64,000 nt of DNA from Canna indica (Eukaryota; Streptophyta; Magnoliopsida; Zingiberales; Cannaceae): contig CP136898.1 in the NCBI GenBank assembly GCA_034359265.1, forward strand, positions 37,533,501 to 37,597,500, written 5' to 3'. Shown here in pieces: positions 9,653 to 21,280 of this stretch. Below the pieces are notes generated by a model, which was not told the origin of the DNA, made no database searches, and was given only the letters and a program-made list of their open reading frames with translations. Each line of letters starts with the position of its first letter. Position 1 is the stretch's first letter. The position numbers and the translations under genes were made by a program.

Positions 9653-11688
9653 TTTAGCCTAGGAAAATCAGCACGTTATCACTAAAACATGACTTACAAA
9701 CCTCGTCATCGATGTCGAAATAAGATATCCAAACCAGAATTGAAATATATCAACATCATAAAAGAATTCAGCCTTAACAGTTCCACTTACACCTTCGAAA
9801 ATTTCAGCAAATTGAAATTTTCAGCAACCCATTCTGAAATTTCAGCAACTTAGCTTCGCTTTCTCGGCTGCGCTAAGCCCACTCTTGATCTGACTTTTCA
9901 GCGACCAACTACCCAACTGCTCGACTACAACATATCTAGGTTCTACCATGCCGTAGACATTAAGAAATCAAGTTCACAAGCAAGCCTCCTCGGGTGGGTG
10001 CGGTTTCTATCAAGTACTCTAGGTGCATGAGTAGACACACCCAACTCGGCCTCTTCTCAGCTCCAAGCCCTCAGCCACCCACTACACCACCCTCACATCA
10101 AGGACAACATAAGTTCAGATTTAATATCTCATCCGGAATGGTGAGGTAACGAAGATTTTTGCACTCATGAAAATTTCAGCCCAACGCTGAAAATTTCAGC
10201 ATGTTGTTCCTTATCACCATTCATTAGTTCGATCCTCGAAACTCCTCCATGAACCCAGAAACCTTTGGACCCTCAAGCATGGTCGTTAAACTATCTTTTC
10301 ATCTTCAGAAATCCTCCTTAACCTGGAGATTTTCAGCGTACAAGATTTATACATGAAGCTGAAGATTCTCAACATCTCAAGCTAAAAATTTCAATTTCAA
10401 GGCACCACAACCATTTCAAAAGTTGTATATAGAAATCTACATTTGCATGACTTAAGGGTAGCTTCCTTAACATTAGATTTCAGTATGCGCAAGAATGAAA
10501 TTCAGATTGCCAAAACCAGTTAACCAGTGCTGAAAATTCCAGCAACTTACATCACATCATGTCCAAAATTTGAATGCGGAAGGTCCATACAACCTCACCA
10601 TCTAGAGTCCCAAAGTGGCCTAGGTGTTGTTCTACATCTTCATGACACCTTGACACACCTACTTCCTACCGTCAACCATGTTGGGGAGGAGTGTAGACAT
10701 GAATGTTGAGTTTGGAGTATACATTTCAGCATACATGTTTCCTCCTCAATTATTCAACCAATTAGGTCATCAAAGCCCCATGAAGGGCCAGCCCTAAAAA
10801 GGTCCATCCCTTGCCTAGGAACCCTATCTGAACAAAATTTCTACTCCACAATATGTCGCCTCCCACGACTTGTTCAACCCAAAACTTTAGGGTCAAGGAC
10901 CCTAATAAGCATGCTGCCCTAATGTGTTTGGACTGCCCTAATCCCACTCATCGTCCCCAACCCCTCAAGGACTTCCCTATCCTCCTTATTCACACATCAA
11001 TCAAGGTGAAACATGCATAGTGTATCAAACATCCAAAATTCAACATTTTCCCTATCCCTAACAGGTTTGACCCTTATTGGGGCCTTCGACTCAAAGGGGC
11101 CGACTACAAATTGGGTCACAAAGCTGTCCCTTGGTAACCGATCAACCATAGAGGCTTTCCCCCCGAAGATGTCGAAGATTTCAGTTCGATTTCCATCAAA
11201 ATCAAGTCTTTTCCTAAAATTTTCAGAATAGCCTCCTACCCTACACATGCTTGGCCAAGGACAAGGGAAAGCTCGTAACCACTCAACTTGATATGAAGCC
11301 CTAGAGCCGGAGAACTATGGTGAGTACGTACGATGATGACTCCTGCGATGATTCTCCCGAATCAAAGTCTCAAGCTGAACTACTCTGGGTCATATTCAAC
11401 CTTCTCTTGGACTGGCCGCCCATGACCACGGCCCTGGCCTCAGCCTGTGGAATTTCTCCCACTACCACTCAACACCGCATTGTCACTTGTCTCCATCGGC
11501 AATAAAGTAAACATACAATTAAAACAAATTAAGCACTTTAATCTGCAACTATAAAATGACCATACATACTGTCGTCGGTGCGCAAGCTGAGTCACCCGAT
11601 CTAGTGATTAGGTACACCGTATGCCGACACGCAAACAATGCCTCATATAGTACTCTATACCCTACTGTCGTAGTCAGGACCTAACCAT
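9653..11688 (-). other. Probable gypsy interior/leader, no intact gene
   Basis: This stretch lies upstream (on +) of an inverted primer site at 11689-11700, so on the minus strand it is the leader and gag start of the gypsy element whose LTR is at 11704. Near 11380-11500 the minus strand has an ATG followed by a short frame with GQGRGHGRP-like basic residues and stops, possibly a decayed gag N-terminus. The rest shows no domain. The motif AAATTTCAGC recurs through it and also at 6080-6190 and 9120-9300, to the left of the inserted elements. Confidence 0.4.
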
Positions 11689-11700
11689 GCTCTGATACCA
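11689..11700 (-). other. Primer binding site (tRNA-Met) of gypsy element b
   Basis: GCTCTGATACCA on + is the complement of TGGTATCAGAGC. It sits three bases left of the TGTCACGCC that begins the inverted LTR, so the element points to the left. Confidence 0.8.
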
Positions 11701-11703
11701 CTT

Positions 11704-11982
11704 TGTCACGCCTCAAATCCTAGGGTCACGTGACCGGCCAGAGTATACATCCGTACTATGAAGCCTACCAACATATACATACCAAATGCAGAAATGAAAT
11801 GAACAACCATGCATATATCATGTGTAAATGTCAAGGTGTCGAATATGTTTACATAAACAAAGTTATACAACCAACACATGACAGGATGCAATAGCCAGGA
11901 CTCCCTACGACTTGACTACGACCCAACACGTCACGAGATCTGCTGCCTGAGCTTGCAACCCCCTACTGCGCTACACAGGTAC
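11704..11982 (-). mobile_element. Gypsy LTR b, first part (split by E1; resumes 23545-23846)
   Basis: It starts TGTCACGCCTC and contains the inverted GGCCGGTCACGTGACC block of this LTR family. Inverting the LTR at 36150-36516 gives the same order of blocks: GAGATC.GCTGCCTGAGCTTGCAACC lies just left of the E1 insertion, and GTCAGAATCTGCAA then ACTCAGTGAGTGGCT lie at 23570-23630, just right of it. The two pieces were therefore one LTR before E1 landed. Confidence 0.82.
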
Positions 11983-12463
11983 TACACTGGACTAGAACTA
12001 TTGGGTCCGGTCAGATTAGACTCAGGAATGCCCCATTATTCGCCTTGAATCAAACCACGCGGCCCCGCCCAGGGGACTCTGCTGAAATTACACCCTTGAG
12101 CCAAACTCAAGCCATGCCAAACGGTTGTATCCAGAGAACCCACCCGGCCATACATGGACTCCCACCTCCTTCTTTTTCACTAGGAATATACAATCATAAA
12201 CCCGCCCATCTCCGGGATTGGCCCCGACCCATTCTGGGCAACAATCCTAGTAAGATTGCCGGGCAGCATGATCACCTCCACCTGCCATATATACAGACAC
12301 GACGCACATCAGGTAACCTAAGTTCCAATTCTGTAAACCTCCACCTTGGAGTCCCCCTAACTTGGGTGTTAGAGTGTCTTTTGCAGATCCTCCCACCAGC
12401 GTTAAACCAGACAAGGAGAGACACCGAACTAGATCGAAAGGCTCTGACTCTCGGACAGGAACC
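11983..12463 (+). repeat. 5' LTR of E1
   Basis: It aligns with the 3' LTR at 23072-23544: shared ACTGGACTAGAACTATTGGG start, CCACCTTGGAGTCCC and AACCAGACAAGGAGAGA blocks, and CAGGAAC-type end. The terminal TG has decayed to TA, consistent with age. Confidence 0.85.
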
Positions 12464-12480
12464 TTTGGCGCCCACCGTAG
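12464..12480 (+). other. Primer binding site of E1
   Basis: TTTGGCGCCCACCG directly follows the LTR. A TGGCGCC core is typical of plant Tat/Athila gypsy elements and differs from the tRNA-Met sites of the Copia and chromovirus-like elements nearby. E2 has the inverted equivalent at 41942-41955. Confidence 0.78.
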
Positions 12481-12837
12481 GACCGAGTAAAGTTTACCTC
12501 CCCCACAATGGTTGGAACCTGGAGCCAAGCAACTGCCGCCGCACGCCAACGGCAATGACTCAACGGTGACGATCGACCACAGCCTGGTGACACTGAAACA
12601 GCGAGGAGCGATGCTCTGGTACCATCCCCCCTTCCCCCTAAAGAGCTCGTACAGTGGGTAAACAAACTAGAAGCACAAAACCAACTATCGACGACACAAG
12701 TCGAGACACCAGCATGGCCTCGAGTGTAGCCCCCGACTGAACGCGAACATTGCTGCTCATAGCATGGAGAGACCAACCACTTAGACAGAAGAAGACCAGT
12801 CTCTGTCCTTCGAGACGAGGTCTCCAGCACCCCTCGA

Positions 12838-13960
12838 GTGAAAAAGGACGAAGCTCCAAAGGCTCAAGGGATTGAGGTCGCTTCCCAACTCGACGCAGGG
12901 CCCTTCGCTAAACACATCATGGCAACTCGTTTCCCATTGAGAAGTGAGCTACCCACCACCTTGACACCCTACGACGGTACGGGTGGCCCCATGCTACACC
13001 TAACGACATTCCGAACTGTGATATTCTATCATGGAGCAACCGACTACGCGCTTTGTAGAGCCTTTCTGATCTTCTTGGGAAAACCGCCCTATTATGGTTC
13101 GCCTCTCTCCCGCCGGGATCAATTCACTCTTTTGACGACCTTTCTCGTGTCTTTCTCCGTCGGTTCACCATATCGCGGGTATATCATAAGATAGGAGCAC
13201 CCCTACACTATATCAGGCAGGGGCAACATGAGCCCTTAAGAGAATACCTGAACAAGTTTCAGGCTATAGCATCCAACATCCCCAACATCAATTCGCATAT
13301 CGAGCTTAATTTTTTGCATGCAACACGAGCTAAAACCCGAATCTTTCGCCGACCAAATCGCCTTAATCGAGCCTAAAGACATGACCAAATTCCATGAAAA
13401 AGCGGTGGGTTTTATAAAAATGGAAGATCAAAGAGAAGCAAAAAAGATTGATTGAAAAAATCTCAAAGCCGCGATCAAGGACAAAGAGTCCAAAAAGGAA
13501 GATAGAAGAATTGAAGATCGCAGCCGATACGAACAAGGAATTGGTAAGGGACCGAGGTCACCATCTCACGCAAGCACCCATTTCGAGAGGCACACCCCTC
13601 AACACCAAGAAAGAAACTATCCTCTGGGATATCTATCACCTGAAGCTTATCAAATACCTCGTCAATGCAGGAAAATAAAAGTTGCCACCTAACACTGACA
13701 TGAGCAAGAAGTGTGCATACCATGACACTTACAGACACACTATCGAGGAGTGTGTAATGCTCGGAGATTAGCTTGAAGATATAATCCCCACAGGGCATCT
13801 TGATAAATATCTTCATCACAGGAAAGAGATAGGTCGGAGCAGGAGTCGTGACCCTCGACGGCAAAACCAAATACCCCAAAGATCCCAAAAAGAGCGGAAC
13901 CAAGCTAATGAACCCCGAAGGGTAATCGACTACATCGTCGGCGGATTCATGGGAGGCTGA
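12838..13960 (+). pseudogene. E1 gag, frameshifted
   Basis: The first frame (12838-13194) gives FAKHIMATRFPLRSELPTTL, then TPYDGTGGPMLHL, the usual opening of the plant gypsy retrotransposon gag domain. It then shifts frame: the next frame continues with WFASLPPGSIHSFDDLSRVF-like and HEPLREYLNKFQAIA-like segments of the same domain. Several stops follow. Near 13700-13830 a degenerate zinc-knuckle-like segment KCAYHDTYRHTIEEC is readable, as in Tat gag C-termini. Gag would form the particle; this copy cannot be translated through. E3 (43171-44070) and E2 (40621-41528) carry relatives with different breaks. Confidence 0.82.
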
Positions 13961-14114
13961 GAGTGCTCGACCATGGAAGGTCTCTACGAGCGATCATGGC
14001 AGTCGACAACGTTGTTCGCTTGCACCAACCTATCGCCAAAACCCTGGTAATATCGTTCTATGAATTTGACTTCCTAGGAACTGATCAAAACCTACACGAC
14101 TCGATCGTTATTTC

Positions 14115-14774
14115 TTGATTGTGGGAAATTTTATCGTTAAAAAGGTCTTCATCGACCAAGGGAGCTCGGCCGACATTCTTTTCTTCTCCACCTTTGAGAA
14201 GATGCAATTAACAAAAGCCTCACTTATATCATGCAAAGGTGACCTGGTGGGTTTCTCACGAGAGAGGGTTGATGTTCGTGGAGCCATATGGCTTAGGATG
14301 ACATTCAACTCTCGGCCAAAAGCAAAGACGATCCATGTACACTATCTTGTCATCAACATTCCCAGCCCATATCATATGATCTTGGGACGACCATCCTTAA
14401 ACACTCTAGGGGCTATCGTATCTACTCCTCATCTAACAGTAAAATTTTCTATCTTGGAGATAGAGGTAGGAGTGTTCCATGCCGATCAGAAGGAAGCCCA
14501 ATGGTGCTACAATGAATGCCTCAAGCCAAAGGCGACTGAACCAAGGAATGCGCTTATTAGCCCGCAAGCACTTCCTAGGGATAAGAACAAACAACAGCCG
14601 AAAATCTCGAATCAAGCTCAGGATGAGACATGCGGAAGAAACCCCGGCTTAACCCTTGAAAAGAACTCTAAACAAGATCAGATCATTAATAAAGCTCAAA
14701 AAGAGCACTTCCCCACTACACACAATTTCTTTATTGCTCAAATAAAATTATATTTCTTGCATTCCTCTCTATGA
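14115..14774 (+). pseudogene. E1 retroviral-type aspartic protease domain
   Basis: This open stretch reads VGNFIVKKVFIDQGSSADIL, with the protease active-site motif as D-Q-G-S-S, then LVINIPSPYHMILGRPSLN, the flap and hydrophobic-Gly-Arg segment. These are the two hallmarks of the gypsy protease. The upstream part (DFLGTDQNLHDSIV) is readable before 14115 but separated by a stop. After the protease the frame runs through a Lys/Gln-rich tail and stops at 14772-14774 without entering reverse transcriptase. In ordinary gypsy elements RT would follow here. Confidence 0.83.
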
Positions 14775-14886
14775 ATGATCAGGAAATCATTAAAGCAATC
14801 TCGCTGCTTTAGCAAATACTCTAGTTGAAACTTACTCGAGTCTCCACATACGAACTCGACCCAAACTCTTATGCATAGATCTCCAC

Positions 14887-15345
14887 CTTCGGGCCCGTGG
14901 TATTCGGCTCCAGAAGCCTAAACACTTCATGCATCGACCATGTCCTGGACTTCACCGGTCTGTCTAGCTGGCCTCAATTCCTATCCCGAGCTTTTACACA
15001 CACAACAACTCCAAGCGCGCTCCTCGCAAGCTCAGTTTTCACCGAGTCCAATCCTTGGCTATCACGCCACTACTTCTGGCTTCAGCATCCCTACATAACT
15101 CCTCGTGCGCGGTTCCACCTTATGCTCTCAAGTGAGCTCGGCTCGAACCCTTGAGTGCAGTCTTTGGCTATCACGCCGCTACTTTCTGCGTCAGCGCCCT
15201 TGCATAACTCCTCACGCGTGGTTTAACTTTGTGCTCCTCAGAGCCCTTATTTGACTCTTCATGCGCGGTCCCAATGTATGCCCTTTGGCAAGCTAGGCCT
15301 AAAACTCCCAAGTACAAACCACTAAACTACCACGCCATTTCTCAT
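14887..15345 (+). repeat. E1 tandem array 1 (about 109-bp unit), degenerate
   Basis: Roughly three to four diverged units containing TTGGCTA.CACGCC.CTACTT and CTCCTCGCGCG-like blocks. The same unit is repeated about five times in E3 (52975-53535) and about ten times, inverted, in E2 (38330-39475). No coding. Confidence 0.7.
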
Positions 15346-15367
15346 GTGTGATTTTATATTAGTAGAG

Positions 15368-16607
15368 TGTTGGCCTAAGGTTTTCAACCTTGGTCTTAAT
15401 CTCAATTTTGATGATAACAAATATGGAACAAATGTTTTCATGAAGAAATATTTTCAGGTTCCATATTGATTTGCACGCGACATCTTCGACCGAAAAAATC
15501 CAAAGAATTGAGTAAAAGCGGCTCATAAATAATATTCTGGAATATCCCGGATGGGATGTTGTAACATTCCGAAATATCCCGGATTACGGGATGGGATGTT
15601 GTAACATTCCGGGTGGATGATGTAATATCCCAGGATGAGTGTTGCATCATTTCCCAAGTCAAAATCAGAGAAATCAGAAGGATGAGATTTGTCGACCGAA
15701 CTTCTATCAGAAAGTACCGGTACTTGTTAGTATTCCCAGAATGACCTCAACCAATCAAACTGTCCAAAATTCCCAGAATGCTCTCAATGACTCTATTTTG
15801 AATTTCTACCCATTGAGCTTGTTTGAAATCGTGCCCCTACCATTGGGATCTCTATATAAACTCCCAAGAGAGCCTTCCTCACCTACCTAATGCTTTATGA
15901 GACATCCTTACACATCCTAGATCTTTGATTGAACCATCCTTTGTGAAAATCCTAGCCTTGATCTCTCATCTCTTTGATTGAGCCTTATCTTCATTGTTTC
16001 ATCATCAAAGGCATCAGGAGGAACTAAGTGATCTTGTGTTGGAGCTAAGTATAAGTTGTACTGTTCATTTGCTCCATTACTTATGTATTTTGTTATTTAT
16101 TATCTTGTGTTTAGTTTTGTAGAGTGTGGTGGTAGCCTTGGTTATAAGGCATAAGTCCACTATTGTAATCTAGGATTAGAGTGTCCTTATAAGGTGATAG
16201 TGAGGTGGGAGAGTGCTCTAGGTTAGAAGGCGAAGACTTTCGGGTGTGGAAGTGCCTTCGGTGTGAGGGTGAGACTTCTGGGTGTGGAAGTGCACTCAGT
16301 GTGAGAGCGGAGACTTTCCGGAAAAAATTCCTTATTGTAATGAACTCTTTATCTAGTGGATTGCGAGTGAAATCCTAAGCAGGGTGCTTGGGTACTGGAG
16401 TAGGCATTGGGGCCGAACCATTATAAATCTATCTTGTTTGCATTGCGTATATTTTGTTTGTGTTTAATTGCTTTATTAATCGCTTCCGTATTTAGTCTTT
16501 GAATTAGTGATTTGCCTAACTAATCAAGAAAAAGATTAAAACCAGATTTAGACTTAAGTTTAGATAACACACTATTCACCCCCCTTCTAGTGTAGGTCAT
16601 TCGACCA
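15368..16607 (+). repeat. 5' LTR of gag-only Copia
   Basis: 1240 bp. It carries a TATATAAA box at 15853-15860, a 40-bp repeat (CGGAATATCCCGGATTACGG...) in two copies near 15537-15640, and the CACTATTCACCCCCCTTCTAG 3' block without its final bases: the last ACA is missing and the primer site is cut to TCAGAGC (16608-16614). Confidence 0.82.
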
Positions 16608-16617
16608 TCAGAGCGGA

Positions 16618-18047
16618 TTGTGGATTGAGATTTCACCATCTCGTCTACATATATCTAATGTCAATCCTAGAAAGGCACTAGAGTTGGTACTATCTTCATC
16701 TCCTAGGTTTAATAAACTAAACTTTGGAGTTTGGAAACATAGGATGTACACATTCATGAAAACTCAAGGTTTAGGGGTTTATGAAATGTTAAAAACCCAC
16801 TATATCTAACCTAAGGTAGATAGCATAAATGCATGGACCCAAGAACAATTTGACATATTTAATTTAAATGCTAAAGTTATGAATTGCATATTTTGTTCTT
16901 TGAAAAATGATATATTTGAAAAGATCATGCATTGTACTTCCACATTTGATGTTTGGGCTTATTTAAACATGCTATATGACTATGCAAAAATCGAGGAGCT
17001 TATTACTTTAGATGAGGATGGTCATGATAATTGTCATCCCACTAGTACTAACATGGTTTTTGAAGCTCATAGTGTCTCTAGTCAAAGGAGCACTAAAAAT
17101 CGAAAGAGAAATGACACATTAAAAAGGATTGTCCTTCCTTGAAGAAAAAGGCCAAGAGGAGAACAAGTGCTTCAACATCCACCTCCGAATCACATGAAGC
17201 ACCTTCTTTTCATGATGGAGAAGTCACTTTACACATTTGCCTCATGGGACTTAAAAATGAGGTAAATCCCTCCCCTTCTCATCATGATGAAAATTTCATT
17301 GATAATGATAGTGATAGCTTATCTAGTTCATTTAACATGCCATATGAGGAGCTAGTTGAGGAATGTCAAAAAATGTATGCCGTGCTTATGAAAAAGAACA
17401 AAGAAAATAGAAAACTAAAAAAAGAAAATTTAAGGCTTAGTTCGCATGTGCATGAATTAGAGAAAGAGAAGTTGAAGACTAGTTTGGTTAATTCTTGCCA
17501 TGATGATTTTATGCTTGAAATTGAGGACTTAAAAAGTGAGAATATGAATTTGAAAAATGAAAATGGTATGTTGAAATCTCAATTGCATGTCATTCACAAA
17601 TCCACTAGTGATTTGAAGAACGAGGTTGTGTTCTTAAATAGGAAAATCAATGATTTGTCAAATGTCTCTTCCTTTAAGAATTCTAGAAATAGAAATGCTT
17701 CATTTAAGAATGCTAATACTCATCATCATTCTCATGTCAAGCATTATTCCTTTAAACCTCATGTCCAAAATAAAAAGTTTCATGAAAATTGTTTTATTGT
17801 GGTATATATGGCCATGCTATTCATTATTGTGCATTTAAAAGAAATCCAAGTGTTGTTAAGACACTTTGGATTCCTAGGTCAACTCACCCCCAAGGACCCA
17901 AAGTCCCAAAGCCATTTGGGTACCAAAGATTTATTGTTCTCGTGTAGGGGGAGCTACCACACATGGTTGAAGGAAAGTGATGTGTTGAAGTTGACCATGG
18001 ACTTGAATGATGAATCCTCCCTTGGTTGCAACTTCAAGCTACCTTGA
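16618..18047 (+). pseudogene. Copia gag with coiled coil and zinc knuckle, broken
   Basis: The N-terminal part (16618-17142, with stops) reads RFNKLNFGVWKHRMYTFMKT and SLKNDIFEKIMHCTSTFDVW, a Copia gag (UBN2-type) pattern. The part from 17139 contains an acidic Ser-rich segment and then a long Lys/Glu/Leu heptad stretch (about residues 75-185), typical of SIRE/Maximus gag. Near 17785 the knuckle CFYCGIYGHAIHYC is readable only in the neighbouring frame, so a frameshift lies just before it. No protease follows. Confidence 0.75.
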
Positions 18048-19556
18048 TTCCTTAGGTAAAGTTAGCATCAAAACTATTCCGGTATCATCTTCTAACTTGC
18101 ATTGTTTTACCTTAGTTGAAGATTATGATATTATGCTTAATTCTAGTTGATTTTTGGGCTCTCGATATGTTTTATGAAATGATTTTTTATTTTGATTTTC
18201 CGGTCTCTTCGGAGACCTATGTAGCCTATAACGGGCTCATGCGACCTTGCGGCTCTAAATCGTAGGCTAATTATGGCCTTTCGGTTTTTAACTAATAGAA
18301 AGGGTTGGAGATCATGTTTCTATTTATATTTCATTTGTGGTCTCTTAAAATTCATTTTGGTATTACTTGATTTCATTTAAAATGAATTTTAAATGATCTA
18401 TCAAAGTGGATTTTGAAAAATGATACATGATGCTTCTCTTTGCCTTTTGGTTTAGTTAACTTGTAGCTCACTTGCAAGTTATGAGTAATTTAAAAGGAAG
18501 GCTAATATGAATGAAAAATGTCTAGTTCGGCAAAATTCTCATGTATGAGGTATGGTTTTGAATTTCGTAAAAATCTTAGCATAATACCTCAATATTCATA
18601 CTTTATTGGTGTTCTTATACTCATGATTGAAACTATATGTTAAATTCTTAAAATTTCATGAGTAGGAAGAATTTTAGGACTTAGGCAAATTTCACTGAAT
18701 GAAAGTTGTGCTAGGTCAAAATTTGTCATTAGAGACCTCTTTTTTAAGTCCAAACTCATGAAACATATTTAGATATATACATGACATGCTTCTAGGAGTT
18801 TAGAGTAGAAAATTCATGTGTAGATCAACAAGATGATAACTAGTTGACCTTAGGAGACCTAACATTGAGAAAGTTTGACCTAAGTCAACATATTGACTTA
18901 GACACTTCATTTTAGGTCCAAACTTTATAAACATGTTTAGGAATGGGTAAATGTTTCCATGCATTTAGAATAAACATTTTATATGGATATGGATAAAATA
19001 ACATAGAGGCCATTACATGATAATCTCTTTTAAACCAAGTTGACCCAACTCAACAAATTGACTTAGATGTCTCATTTTCAATTCATATTTTCAATTCATA
19101 TTTGAGGAACATGTTTAGATTTACTCTTGTTAGGTGTTCATGTGTTTAAACTCAAAAAGCCATGAGTAAAGGATTAAATTTGATACTTAGCAATGTCATG
19201 TCATCATGCTTATTTTTGAATGAAATTGTGCTAAGTTGATATATTGATCAAATGATGTATGATTTAGTCTTATATTAGATATTTAGTTTTCATCCCTTGA
19301 GTTGAGACTTTCACGATTTTGAAATTTATTTTAGAGTTTCAACTTGACATTAGATAGACTTTTCTTACCCTTTTTGATTGATGTCAAAAGGGAGAGGAAA
19401 ATATATGTAAAAGGAAAAAAGAAGAAGGAAAATCATGCATATAGATAGGGGGGAGTTTATTTTCATAGATATGCATGTTGATAGGGGGAGAAATCCCATG
19501 CTTGACTTCTTTTATGCTTAAATGAAAATATTTTCTTAAGATTGTTTGTCATCATC
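18048..19556 (+). other. Non-coding interior of gag-only Copia
   Basis: AT-rich and without domains. Between about 18700 and 19180 a diverged unit of roughly 130-150 bp repeats, recognised by TTGACTTAGA.....TCATTTT and AACATGTTTAG blocks. It occupies the place where pol would be. Confidence 0.6.
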
Positions 19557-19570
19557 AAAAAGGGGGAGAT
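19557..19570 (+). other. Poly-purine tract of gag-only Copia
   Basis: AAAAAGGGGGAGAT stands directly before the TGTTGG start of the 3' LTR, the expected plus-strand primer. The 7.7-kb Copia at 44076 has the same tract inverted next to its LTR. Confidence 0.9.
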
Positions 19571-20851
19571 TGTTGGCCAAAGGTTTTCAACCTTGGTCTT
19601 AATCTCGATTTTGATGATAACAAATATGGAACTAATATTTTGATGGAGAAATATTTTTAGGTTTCATATCGGTTTGCGCGTGATGTATTCGACCAAAAAA
19701 TGCAAATAATTGAGTAAAAGTGGCTCATAAACAACATTCCGGAATACCCGGATAGTATATTGTAACATTCCATAATATCCCAGATTACGGGATGAGATGT
19801 TGTAACATTTCGGAATATCCCAGATTACGGGATGAGATGTTGTAACATTCTAGAATATCCCGAATTACGGGATGGGATGTTGTAACATTCTGGGTGGATG
19901 ATGTAATAGCCCAGGATGAGTGTTGGATCATTTCCCAAGTCGAATCGGAGAAATCGGAAGGGCAAGATTTGTCGACCGAACTTCTACCGAAAAGTACTGG
20001 TACTTGCCAGTATTCCTAGAATGACCTCAACCAATCAAACTGTCCAAAATTCCCAGAATGCTCCCAATGACTCTATTTTGAATTTCTAATCGTTGAGCTT
20101 GTTTGAAACCAAGCCCCTACCCTTGGGATCTCTATATAAACTCCCAAGAGAGCCTTGCTTACCTACCTAATGCTTCATGAGACATCCTTACACATCCTAG
20201 AGCTTTGATTAAGTCATCCTTTGTGAAAATCCTAGCCTTGATCTCTCATCTCTTTGATTGATCATTATCTTCATTGTTTCATCATCAAAGGCATCAAGAG
20301 AAGCTAGGTGATCTTGTGTTGGAGCTAAGTATAAGTTGTATTGTTCATTTGCTCCATTACTTGTGTATTTTGTTATCTATTATCTTGTTTTTAGTTTTGT
20401 TGAGTGTGGTGGTAGCCTTGGTTGTAAGGCATAAGTCCACCGTTAGAGTGTCCATAGGTGATAGTGAGGTGAGAGAGTGATCTCAATTGGAAGGCGGAGA
20501 CATTCGGGTGTGGAAGTGCCTTCGCTGTGAGGGTGAGACTTCCGGGTGTGGAAGTGCCCTCGCTTTGAGAGCGGAGACTTTTCAGAGAAAATTCCTCATT
20601 ATAACGAACTCTTTATCTAGTGGATTGCGAGTGGAAGCCTAAGCGGGGTGCTTGGGGTAGTAGAGTAGACATTGGGGTCGAACCACTATAAATCTATCTT
20701 GTTTGCATTGCTCATATTAATCGCTTCCGCAATTAGACTTTGAATTAGTGATTTGCCTAACTAGTGAAGAAAAGGATTAAAATCGGATTTAGGCTTAAGT
20801 TTAGATAACATACTATTCACCCTCCCTCTAGTGTAGGCCATTCTACCAACA
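19571..20851 (+). repeat. 3' LTR of gag-only Copia
   Basis: 1281 bp, TGTTGG...CCAACA, with a TATATAAA box at 20133-20140. It differs from the 5' LTR mainly by extra copies of the 40-bp ATTACGGGATG repeat near 19735-19900 (about four against two) and a deletion near 20430. Confidence 0.88.
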
Positions 20852-20868
20852 CATAACTCGACTCAAAC

Positions 20869-21075
20869 CAGATCCTTAAGGATCCAACCTTGAACCAGAT
20901 TTCAGATGGTTCAACCTTGAACCAGATTTCAGAAGGTTCAACCCTGAACTAAATTTCAGATGGTTCAATCTCGAACTTGATTTTGGAAGATTCAACCTTG
21001 AATCAGATTTCAGACGGCTCAACGAGGGGGTTTAACCTTGAACTAGATGGTTTAACCTTGAGCTAGATCCCAGAT
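20869..21075 (+). repeat. E1 tandem array 2 (27-bp unit)
   Basis: Diverged copies of a unit built on GGTTCAACCTTGAACC, itself an imperfect palindrome, followed by AGATTTCAGA. E3 has a cleaner array at 53578-53845. Confidence 0.85.
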
Positions 21076-21280
21076 GATTGGACAAGGGCATTCCCTTCAT
21101 GAAAAATCAGGCATAGGAGATTTATATATATACAAAACAAAATAAGCTCCCGAAGGAGCAATAATTGTTACAAAAATAACAAAATAGACCCACACAAGGG
21201 TAATTGTCAATAAAAAAAAAGAGGGCGGGGGGAAATAGCCAACCCCCTAGAGAAGTTCCCAGAGTCAGTAGAAGAAAAAT

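Larger units (their letters stand above)
15368..20851 (+). mobile_element. Gag-only Copia element nested in E1
   Basis: LTRs at 15368-16607 and 19571-20851, starting TGTTGGCC.AAGG; the second ends CCAACA. The interior is only about 3 kb: a SIRE/Maximus-like gag remnant, then about 1.5 kb of AT-rich sequence with no protease, integrase or RT. The poly-purine tract AAAAAGGGGGAGAT precedes the 3' LTR. It lies between tandem arrays 1 and 2 of E1; E3 shows the unoccupied site near 53555-53590. Target duplications are not clear (TAGAG left, CATAA right), so one flank has been altered. Confidence 0.85.

Noticed and set aside
12045..12569. 174-codon + frame and several minus frames across the E1 5' LTR and leader
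   Set aside because: They span the LTR and primer site, are not shared as frames by the other LTR copies, and show no domain.
15363..20856. Target duplication for the gag-only Copia
   Set aside because: TAGAG on the left and CATAA on the right do not match, so none is claimed.
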